Shown here piece by piece: positions 59,301-64,000 of a DNA stretch of 64,000 nucleotides. A program made the position numbers and the translations under genes. Position 1 is the stretch's first letter, and each line of letters begins with the position of its first letter. Origin of the DNA: a bacterium (GTDB lineage: Bacteria; Patescibacteriota; Gracilibacteria; JAHISY01); NCBI GenBank assembly GCA_021779375.1, contig JAJYAT010000005.1:1-64000 (forward strand), written 5' to 3'. The notes under the pieces are model-generated. The model did no database searches. It had not been told where the DNA came from and saw only the letters and a list, made by a program, of their open reading frames with translations.

Positions 59301-62300
59301 TACGAATGCATGATATCTCCTGCCTGCGCATTGGCGAGGACGATAGTTCGATTGGGGTCTTGGTAAGCGATATTTTCCAAAGAGAAGCTAAATTCCTTAC
59401 CATCTTTGACATACTTGATGATGTTTTTATTTTCCACGTCCGAGCCGACGAAAATATCATAAGGCTTGATTTGATACTGTTTGCCAGCTTTCGCTTTGTC
59501 CTGAGCAATCGTCTCCGGCTGACCTAGATAATCATCGACCTTCTCCCACTCACCATCGATCTGGATATTTTCCGGAGCAGCATAAATCAAAGCCTCTTTC
59601 GTCCCATCTCCATTGTCATAGATATCGGTATTCGCCGTCCGTTTGATAAGCTTGCGCGTTTCCTTGTCTGCCCTCGGAGGATTATTCTTCGCGGCTTCTT
59701 CCGCCGCATTTTTGGCTTCTTTGATTTTTACAGCATCATTATCGTAGGCATAGTCTGCTTCCGTCCAAGTTCGACTGAGAATAGCGTCCCGGTCAAATTC
59801 CAAAACGGTCTCAGATACGCGTTTGGCTTTCAGGACGTCCAACATGAAGCCTTCCATCCAAACGCCTCTTTGGATATTTACTTCTACCTTATCAAGATCG
59901 CGATCACGAGCTAATTCAAAAAGGACAGTCGTAATCTTTACCATTATCTCCGACCAAAGCTTTTCGGAAATATCGACATTGAGGAAAGTAAATTGACCAA
60001 TCGCCTTGCCTTGATAAGCCAAACCCATGGTCACAGCCACCATTTTTCCGTCCAGATCCAGCACGCGGATGTAGATATTTTCCGTGCCATATTTATCGAC
60101 GAAAGCTTGGTAGCCTTTGAGGATTTCCCAATTGCTTGTTTTGTGTGGTAAATCACACCAAACACCTTTTTTTAAGCCTTTGTTATAAAGCTCGACCACC
60201 GCCGGTAAATCACTGACTTTCGCCTCGCGGATCTTGATACGCTTCAGGTCATCGCGCGTGATATTAGCCAGTCCTTCTGTAGCCGAAGTGTCTTTGAAAT
60301 TAGCCAAAATATAATTGGCATCAGCGTCTATGTTGATTTGATCGATGGCAGGACCTTCCGTCGGCACCGCGTCGTAAGCTTCGGTCGGCGGAGTGAAATC
60401 CTTAGTCCAGCGCGCGATGCCTTTCGAGATGCGCAGCTCGTCGAGATAGCCGTTGAAGAAATAGTTATTCTCTTCGCCACCGATCGTGAGCGCGACTTTG
60501 TCGTTGTAGATCGAAATGTCGGACTGCGTCGAACCACTCGCGCTGCCATTGATATAAAACTCGAAGTCCGCGCCATTGCGCACCAGCGCAAAATGACTCC
60601 ACTCGTTAATTGGTAAGACGTCAGTGCTAGTGAAATTAATCGCCCAAGCTGCGGAATTGTCATCATCAGCGATAAATTGCAGTTTGTTTTCAGCAGTGAC
60701 GATCAGACTGAAGCCATTGAAACCATCGACTGTCCGATGCGCGATGATGGAAGCACCTTGCGTCGCCGCCGAGAGATTGATCCAGCCGTCGATGGTGAAA
60801 TTAGCGTCGCCGAAATCCCAATCAGTGGAGTCAGCTAGCGCAAGCGAATCGCCCGCGCCATCGAAGCGCAAGGAAGTTGCGCCGAATTTTTTAGCAGCAG
60901 TCGTGTAATGTGTGTCACCGTTCACGGTAATCGTGTGCGCTGAGAGAGAAGCATCTGCGAAAATCGTCGAGCCGTCCGCCGCACCAGACTGGATGAGTAA
61001 TTTTGTGTAGGAGTCATTCCCGCCGGGCGTTTTTTCCAGATCAATCGGATTGTCTGGAATCGTCTCAGGATTCAGATCGGCGAGCGGATTGGCGTAAGCA
61101 ATCGTGCTGCTCGCACTCGGGGCGAATAAAGGCGTATGTCCATTCGCCAGGAAAGCCGAAATCCAAGTCCGCGCGCTGGCAGTAGAATTTTTGCCAGCCG
61201 CGATATTCGCGACAATGCGCAAAGTGTGGAGCGCATCGGTCAAGCCTGTCGCCAGCGATTTAATCTTGTCGGTCTCCGTAGTTTTGCTCGCATCGACGAG
61301 CAGGCTTTTTTCGGTGCGTGTGCCTTCGTCCAGGACGAACTGCGTGACACCACCGTTGTCGAGTGCTTGGTCAAGCACAGCGGAAATTTCCGTGCCGCGC
61401 AGTTTCGCGAACGCCGTCTGTCCGACAAGCGCAGTGCTTCGGTCAGAATCCGTACCGATTTTCGCCCAACCTGTCGCTACGTCATTCGCCTCGTCGAGGA
61501 AGAAAATCGAACTTTCCGAATCACTGGAATCACGCTCGACTGCATCACCTGCGAAATTGTATTTCACGAAAAGGTCTGAATTCTTAGCGGGAGCTTGCGC
61601 GAGTGTCACTGCTCCGGCGATTTCGACAATCGTCTGATCACCGAAGTCGCCCGCAACCGTGCCGTCAATACCGCGTTTCAAATTCGAGAAAGTCCCGCCG
61701 GAATATTCTCCGAAATAAACTTTCTCGCGCTTGAATTGCGCGGACGGATTGCCGAGCCAGAGAAATCCACTGCTCGGGATTTGGTCGGCTGCAGAAATCG
61801 AATCAACTCTGAATGAAGTGGCAGCGGCAGAAATTCCCTCAGGCGAATCAATCCGGGCGAATGAACCGGCTTGCGCCGATGTGACCGCGACAGCGACTCC
61901 ATCGACGTAAGCCTCGACGGAATTCGCGAGCGGATAACTTTCGTAAATCTGGAAAATGAAATCAGCGGCTGACTCTGCCCACTCCGCACCTTTGATTTCA
62001 GCCGTCCCATCAGCGAAGCTTGGCGCGCTCGCATCCGCAGCCCACACAATATAATTCGAGGCGGAAGATTTGAAAGTGCCTTCCAAGACCAAGTGATAAG
62101 CCGTGCCAGCCGTGAGACTGGGCGGCGTCGCGAAATTGAAATTCACCCACTCGTAATCACGAGTGGAAAGCGCATCAACTGCGAAGCTCACCGCAGTACC
62201 ATTCGCGACAGTCGTGCCACTCGGCAAACCGTCCGCGTCAGTCTGAATCGAGAGCGCGATGTTGCCCGTCGGCGTACCAACTTTTTTGAGCCACAGACCG

Positions 62301-64000
62301 ACTGACGGGATCGCACCGTCCGCAGCGAGTCGGAATTCCTGTGCGAGCGCAGCATTGGCATTCGTGCCAAAATCTGTGTCCCGATTCGTCGGCGCGTAAT
62401 TTTTCGCCGGCAAAACTTTGGACTTGAGTGCTCCCCGCTCGAGCGGGAAGGTCGTCTTCGCACCATCGGTGAAATTGATATTTGTATCTGTGTCAATCTT
62501 CGTGCCTAAAATTTGCTCTGTTTTCGTAGCGCGCGAATTCGCAGCCAGCCAAACTTGCGAGTCCGGCGTCGCAAATGAGCCGAGCGCTGCTCCACCATCG
62601 GTGAACGCATCCGCGTAAATCGCGAAGTCAAAAATCGAGCCAGTGAAAGCGGCAGTCGCATCCGGCGTCGCATCATTACCCAAAATAATTTGGGAATGCT
62701 GGCTCGGCGTGAAGTTTTGCGCAATTTTTTCCGCAATCTTTTGACCGTTCAGATAGAGGCTCAGACCAAAAGTCGTCGCAGTCGGCTGCCACCAGCGTGC
62801 GAGGATGTGATTCGCCGCAGTAGCGGAATAATTCTCCGCGAAATCCGAATCCGTAATCGAGATTGCCGCACTCGCATTTTTGAATTCGAAAGTGAGCGCA
62901 CTGGCAGAATCCATGTAAATTCGCGCGCCATTATTACCAGAGTCATCACGCGTATCGACGAAATGGTCACTGTCCATCAGCGCGCCCGTCGCCCAGAATT
63001 CGAGCGTACCTGTATTTTGAACTTCAGAAATATTGCCCTTGTCCGGGAAGGTCAGACCATGCGGGAATTGAACGAAATCAGGTGAAATCACATCATCGAT
63101 GATGCGGGAATTCATTGTGAGCGCATTGCTCGGAATTGAACTCGTCGAATTCGTCTCGATAAATTGCGGAACGATGAGCGCGGCGGTCGCGCTGAGATTT
63201 TTGAGACCGGAATTTTCGATTCTGACCGTGTGCTCTTTCGCCACCAAATTCGTCGCGACGAGGAAGCGTTGATCACGCGCAGCACTCGCCGCAAAAGTAT
63301 CGACCTCAGTCGTGATCTCACTCGGCGTGCCGCCGTCAATCGTGATTTGCGTGATGCCGCGATTTGGTCCTATATCGAGTCCGGCGATGATTTCCGTCGC
63401 GACTGAAGTCTTGGCAATCGGTGAATTATCAGCTGACGTGTAAATCGCCGCAACCTCAGCCGCAGTGAGCGGTCGCGCGAAGAGTGCCAGTTCGTCAATT
63501 TTTCCGTCGAAGAAAGTCGTTTTTTTACCTATTTTCAAATCACTCGCAGTGAATGATGTCGCTGTCGTCACCACGATGTGGTGCCAAGCATTTCTGGAAA
63601 TTTCCGTACCCTCGGTGCCATCGACGAAGATTGTCGGCGAGTCAAAACCCGTCGCAATCAACTGGCGACTCACGATGGAAAGCGCGTGCGTCCCGCCATC
63701 GAAGTCGATGATGTCGCGCGAAACATTGTCGGCGAAAATCCAAAAACTCACCGCGTTCACCGGCTGTGAAATCGCGCCGATATTGAGATAGTCATCGCTG
63801 CCGTCGAAGATCGCTGCCTTGGCGAAATGGCCATCGATGAATGTCGTACCACCGTTCGCAGCCGCATCGGACGCAGCGAAAGATGAGTCTGTGAAATCAC
63901 CGTCCATTTTCCAGAAGCCTGCGAGATCTTGTGAATTCACGATGCCGCTCAGTTGACCGAGCGGATCACCGTTGAATTCTAAGTCTGTGACAGAGCCAAC
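47342..64000 (-). CDS. Giant modular surface protein, at least 5,552 residues, 5' end beyond right edge
   Basis: The frame is open to the edge (20 more codons beyond the GTG at 63940), so the true N-terminus is missing. Modules in protein order, by window position: LamG 1 (64000-63430), LamG 2 (63070-62540), an anchor-type beta domain (62350-61900), LamG 3 (61030-60420), a GNAT-like domain (60250-59770), a pre-DNRLRE region and DNRLRE domain (59560-58390), InlB B-like repeats (five: near 58370, 57040, 56820, 53700, 52300), two near-identical beta-helix-like blocks (58150-57050 and 53500-52320), DUF2341 (56420-56090), four more LamG domains (near 56080, 54770, 51930, 49230), five AGASSSDR units, five YDK-P Ig-like units, a Gly-rich block (50560-49860), and a C-terminal domain shared with the next gene. 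Probably a surface adhesin or carbohydrate-binding fibre. No protease or transmembrane anchor is visible in this part. Confidence 0.9.
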   Translation of the reverse strand, partial: VGSVTDLEFNGDPLGQLSGIVNSQDLAGFWKMDGDFTDSSFAASDAAANGGTTFIDGHFAKAAIFDGSDDYLNIGAISQPVNAVSFWIFADNVSRDIIDFDGGTHALSIVSRQLIATGFDSPTIFVDGTEGTEISRNAWHHIVVTTATSFTASDLKIGKKTTFFDGKIDELALFARPLTAAEVAAIYTSADNSPIAKTSVATEIIAGLDIGPNRGITQITIDGGTPSEITTEVDTFAASAARDQRFLVATNLVAKEHTVRIENSGLKNLSATAALIVPQFIETNSTSSIPSNALTMNSRIIDDVISPDFVQFPHGLTFPDKGNISEVQNTGTLEFWATGALMDSDHFVDTRDDSGNNGARIYMDSASALTFEFKNASAAISITDSDFAENYSATAANHILARWWQPTATTFGLSLYLNGQKIAEKIAQNFTPSQHSQIILGNDATPDATAAFTGSIFDFAIYADAFTDGGAALGSFATPDSQVWLAANSRATKTEQILGTKIDTDTNINFTDGAKTTFPLERGALKSKVLPAKNYAPTNRDTDFGTNANAALAQEFRLAADGAIPSVGLWLKKVGTPTGNIALSIQTDADGLPSGTTVANGTAVSFAVDALSTRDYEWVNFNFATPPSLTAGTAYHLVLEGTFKSSASNYIVWAADASAPSFADGTAEIKGAEWAESAADFIFQIYESYPLANSVEAYVDGVAVAVTSAQAGSFARIDSPEGISAAATSFRVDSISAADQIPSSGFLWLGNPSAQFKREKVYFGEYSGGTFSNLKRGIDGTVAGDFGDQTIVEIAGAVTLAQAPAKNSDLFVKYNFAGDAVERDSSDSESSIFFLDEANDVATGWAKIGTDSDRSTALVGQTAFAKLRGTEISAVLDQALDNGGVTQFVLDEGTRTEKSLLVDASKTTETDKIKSLATGLTDALHTLRIVANIAAGKNSTASARTWISAFLANGHTPLFAPSASSTIAYANPLADLNPETIPDNPIDLEKTPGGNDSYTKLLIQSGAADGSTIFADASLSAHTITVNGDTHYTTAAKKFGATSLRFDGAGDSLALADSTDWDFGDANFTIDGWINLSAATQGASIIAHRTVDGFNGFSLIVTAENKLQFIADDDNSAAWAINFTSTDVLPINEWSHFALVRNGADFEFYINGSASGSTQSDISIYNDKVALTIGGEENNYFFNGYLDELRISKGIARWTKDFTPPTEAYDAVPTEGPAIDQINIDADANYILANFKDTSATEGLANITRDDLKRIKIREAKVSDLPAVVELYNKGLKKGVWCDLPHKTSNWEILKGYQAFVDKYGTENIYIRVLDLDGKMVAVTMGLAYQGKAIGQFTFLNVDISEKLWSEIMVKITTVLFELARDRDLDKVEVNIQRGVWMEGFMLDVLKAKRVSETVLEFDRDAILSRTWTEADYAYDNDAVKIKEAKNAAEEAAKNNPPRADKETRKLIKRTANTDIYDNGDGTKEALIYAAPENIQIDGEWEKVDDYLGQPETIAQDKAKAGKQYQIKPYDIFVGSDVENKNIIKYVKDGKEFSFSLENIAYQDPNRTIVLANAQAGDIMHSYKSTKFRNIFPGVDLKYHSTKNGVKEELFFNNLDVLKEVSEPDHFKGKVILRTKISVPEGVTPEMHNDQIFFKQDGQNIFSTSQPFIYDQVQRTYQVGSELKNEQGNYYLEITLDYGWMASDDGAFPLVLDPDFNVVQAPDVSLCSESTCATNNSTGRAYLKFDISGIPADKRIISANLTLTHAANMATAINARRFINQTWNEASAVSVFTGGSYGSVLSTITSGAGTTETWNVLGSSTDGLVKDYTDRNTYYSVYLDNGVAFTPTYVNNGTTLIMNYANDGKAVATDTYHSREGTTPPILRVAYYSNVSYDVNYTAGANGTITGTLSQTVNEGASGTAVTAVPSAGYYFAGWSDGSTQNPRTDTTVLGNISVTASFAPIASSRRLPLAYTVHTYGSLAAGRTFQSLAAWEDMTDINLSAVTTTDQDSSGNILYVADTTVFNTCVLNESTVSVAGQILTITGVTPGVSLTVSNISGTIPSGTALKTGFVLTAYADAAPYNDIINFTGATTDSNYYRVLRAASGQRGTPTSGVRFAETLSPTGIYINENYSSVYGVAVSVSYANAYIYGFYNSGSYNIFSGCTAYDFSGATDSSSGFTAGPISYYAKFINCLAYNIDSPVHDYGGFNVFKDTAGNNVNYFYNCTAVGCSKAGFFSAGQNVSNPVMVTKNCISQSNGSTFYGIYGGVIEQTTNATTGVVFAADGYHLDPTDTVAKNNGTDLSTDSAFKFGEDIDGESRYGWDNDWDIGADEYTANAVTLNYSARANGTISGKNTQTLTSGGNATAVTAVPNAHFHFTSWSDGVLTAVRTDSNVTSNASYVANFELDSYSLSYAAGSHGSLTGTTSQTVLSGVSGTTVTAVPDAGYGFSRWSDGVLVNPRTDTNVLANVSVTANFELASDIVAVTAGASSSDRTSLTSGTWFNPAAIGGDDDASFGWTDPNSTSDDTFYYALNSTAADSAGFGSFSAWSARKSITIDRTKISSTITNFPVYVNLADLGTDFFAAVKTDGSDIRLTNAAGTELPYELVSINTTAKTGELYFKADSLSATSNTTFYIYYGNAAATAYAVTATYGRNNVWDTNYKMVQHMNDATTSTTTDSTVNANTGTKAAAGNPLKAAAGKIGEAQSFDGTDDYINIGTSSNFNFVNGDFVISMWVNPEATRSGSGDILLSRGTYNTDGYYIQIAGSSTNSVVIVFSQSGAHQTISSTASIQSNQWNNIIFVRQGSVAKWYINGQDATVGTPSFSSPASSTRNLYIGRYDSVGYTFNGSIDEVKVWSRALSAAEIAAEYANQNSPATFYSVGSAGTTATPYLDSVALSEGTSYFHVRPKTGAGVWGTERTFTLKYDKSGPVGGSVTHSDSAQISTTIPVTVSRGTDALSGLSTTDSDYLLEYRSADLTPAGCGAYSAWTDTGATETAAATTYSVTAPAGKCYQFRYTVKDTVGNSTILTSANTTKVETTPDIVAVTAGASSSDRTSLTSGQWFNPAAIGSDDAASFAWTDPNSLSDDSFYYDYTDSSLVSWWKMDGDWTDSAGTNTGTAANGATFTASGKISSAGSFDGVNDYVAKTALSTSFSSDLTLSTWVKSSSNPVSQQRIIDLAQASGVGLQLCLFATTGTLGIDNSGGPTTSVVTSSSKADGLWHQAVITRSSTNYYLYVDGAYVGTVSGTAPSYTRIFIGESAASASYFSGSIDEVKIWNRALSAAEIAAEYARGTPTTNAYADNISLSEGTSYLHVRPQTGSGVWGTERIFTVKYDKTAPAGGSVTHLNGVQASTTVAVTVSRGTDAGSGLSTTDSDYTLRYRSAVLTAGTCAAFAGDWLDTGATETAATTTYNVTVPTGYCYQFSYTVKDAVGNEATFTSASVTKISSHTLTYTAGTGGSITGTSPQTVAEGTSGTAVTAVPSTGYYFVGWSDGVTTAARTDANVVADISVSAVFRSTVSARRLPLAYTVHTYGSLAAGRTFQSLAAWEDLTTVNLSAVTTTDQDSSGNTLYIADTTVFDNAVLNESTVSVAGQILTITGVTPGVSLTVSNISGTIPSGTALKTGFVLTAYADAAPYDDSVLMAGATTSSSFYRVIRAATGQRGTPTSGVRFEKVAATAWAGGLAIGENYSAIFDIASKVTSTGAGVHVYGFLAASVSNTKFVGCTAYDVTTSATDAQATGFMFQNLLVPAITQYAINCVAKNTSSGRVSSTQDGSGFSVISYGTGYGNETAYLYNCSSVSNRNGVATYQGSGTATTVYAKNCIAQSNTLANFQTSNGGTINQTTNATSGVTFIADGYHLAYNDAVAKDHGTNLSGISPSTETVFPFSDDLDKDTRTGTWDIGADEYIPPTYTLTYTAGAGGSITGTSPQTVAEGASGTAVTAVPNAGYQFVNWSDSSTQNPRTDTTVVANKSVTANFELIPDIAPLDAGASSSDRTSLTSDTWFNYAAAGSDDAVSFSWADPNSASDDSFYYDLNTTSTNTFDNLNSLPTTGLVSWWKMDGDWTDSAGTNTGTAAGGATFTTSGKIASAGSFDGVDDYVNLTGVNTLEGLNAGTISVWFKGTSVGNLYGISNSSTATDFVSLLVGASTSSYTDESLTFVLWRTNVEKLAMFVRKGESYYLDNNWHHVVVKTGDGANAIYVDGVSQPITYRVGSATTNEFSNIDSQNAARIGNRIYSSTNTSFFTGSIDEVKIFNRALTAAEIGAEYQRRLTTTNNFVDTIPVSEGTSYLHVRPKTGAGAWGTERIFTVKYDKTAPTGGSVAHSDSVQNTTTIPVTVSRGTDALSGLSTTDSDYLLEYRSAALSPAGCGTYGDWLDTGATETAAATTYNVTAPTGNCYQFQYIVKDAVGNEATYTSANTTKVEAVPDIVAVDAGASSSDRVSLTSDIWFGAAAIGGDDQASFGWTDPNSASDDAFYYALNATSSDSLVSSAPVTSTTDFSYTGTIQSYTVPAGVTSITITAKGAGGGTNGYSGGAGGSSTGTLSVTPGATYYILVGRTGSGTTGGYGGGGNGGSSGANLGAGGGGMTWFSPAQSFAQNTVLLVAGGGGGGGVSAAAGSGGGITGGVGTGVGHGGAGTQNAGGAAGANTYASGMTAGSAGQGGTGGTYSTYGGGGGGGGGYYGGGGGGVNMVDYDAGGGGSGYLSASLTEASTTLGAGAAAATNGSLTITTYASASVTTPYLDSVALSEGTSYLHVRPQTGSGVWGTERIFTVKYDKTAPTVSADKASATWYTTNQTITLSASDATAGLATARYVWDTNTLAADCSSGGTTFTNATQIPLSTNGTHTLYLCAADTAANVATWNGAYKLDSATPDIAPLDAGASSSDRTSLTSGTWFNYAAAGNDDAASFSWIDPNSASDDTFYYDLNTTSTNTFDNLNSLPTTGLVSWWKMDGDWTDSAGTNTGTAANGATFTTSGRISSAGSFDGVNDYVSSASVTSIPSGRSARTLSAWINPSNANPGGVVMALNDSDASGQSFILNAATISGTSYLFTDGKNSTNNITITGDQVPVAGQWSLMNFVFDGVSGWQYYLNGVLKKSGSFAVTINTTADNISIGRRGDATNTGYYFPGSIDEVKIFNRALTAAEIGAEYQRRLTTTNNFVDTIPVSEGTSYLHVRPQTGSGVWGTERIFTVKYDKTAPTVQTNTLTSPNGGEAWTGGSAATYPITWDSTDFTDAGSGLAANPITLAYSTDSGATWTTIATGEANDGTYSWTTPALADAGMRIRVSATDLVGNTASDTSDADFNLSVSASLNTLHIVEGNNQLGGIDETLPTELKVRVGNGAVSNEVFAGAGEKEVTFTLYSVPESPTAVGQVLTDASFGTTFGGTEIVKTVTTDADGYASVALTLGDRAGDYTVVADFDGCETLVADRTFTATEREVFQFTLTPANLNLDLDPSVSTGDSAVTTIAVTTNAASFAIGATPHSWLTLATDTIANWNGTTGLGWDNANSGTTGGTATTTAFTGLVSPTPVFTCAGTACQGTQNFTLNLHSAVDYSTGAGNYESNLELSGVSVEF

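Noticed and set aside
63940-64000. GTG at 63940 as the start of the giant protein
   Set aside because: The frame continues open to the edge with domain-like sequence, and the GTG lies inside a LamG-type region with no signal peptide.

Overview
The window looks like part of a chromosome from a candidate-phyla-radiation (Patescibacteria) bacterium, perhaps near Peregrinibacteria or Gracilibacteria. The grounds are a stand-alone 16S rRNA gene with a departure from a universal core site, several short palindromic repeat families of the kind common in such genomes, start sites with no recognisable Shine-Dalgarno sequence, many small CPR-type hypothetical proteins, and a giant repeat-built surface protein. 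The standard genetic code is used. The phylum placement is an inference from the sequence, without any database search.

Layout. (1) 1-931: start of a secreted protein running off the left edge. (2) 1205-5146: hydrolase, small heat-shock protein, two lipoproteins (PEBP, M23 peptidase), superoxide dismutase and FMN reductase. (3) 5366-8090: tuf, divergent from secE-nusG-rplK, each with a good sigma70-type promoter. (4) 8198-10239: a HaeIII-type restriction-modification cassette placed directly after rplK, where rplA would normally be. (5) 10502-24000: uvrA, a REP-associated (RAYT) transposase with a perfect palindrome inside its frame, fructose bisphosphatase, then a minus-strand operon (glycosyltransferase, small membrane protein, dnaE, PP-loop tRNA thiolase-like) and ligA. 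(6) 23982-30785: four co-directional genes of unknown function, one with a lysozyme-like domain. (7) 30782-32990: ECF sigma factor and FecR-type membrane protein. (8) 33091-35021: a self-contained 16S unit with a processing stem, its own terminator and an AU-rich expansion in helix 6. (9) 35499-41335: tRNA-Lys, -Cys, -Ala and -Leu, plus several tRNA remnants; a 5.2-kb island carrying a DpnII-type restriction system, an AIPR abortive-infection protein and a SOUL heme-binding protein lies between the tRNA-Lys 3' end and an exact 23-bp copy of it. (10) 41838-44121: DUF3800 protein and a DEAD-box helicase. (11) 44695-64000: a minus-strand three-gene surface locus, consisting of a protein of more than 5,550 residues (its start lies beyond the right edge), a small secreted protein with a similar C-terminal domain, and a membrane-anchored beta-sandwich protein resembling the WxL-interacting (DUF916) family.

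How it fits together. Core information genes (tuf, secE, nusG, rplK, uvrA, dnaE, ligA, 16S, tRNAs) are interleaved with two AT-rich restriction modules that look acquired. The tRNA cluster is a hot spot for integration and for insertion of short palindromes. The most striking material is the tRNA-Lys defence island, the giant surface-display locus with an embedded GNAT-like domain, the 16S helix-6 expansion with its enclosing processing stem, the RAYT/REP pair, and a recurrent TAAC-type element about 12-15 nt before start codons where a Shine-Dalgarno site would be expected.
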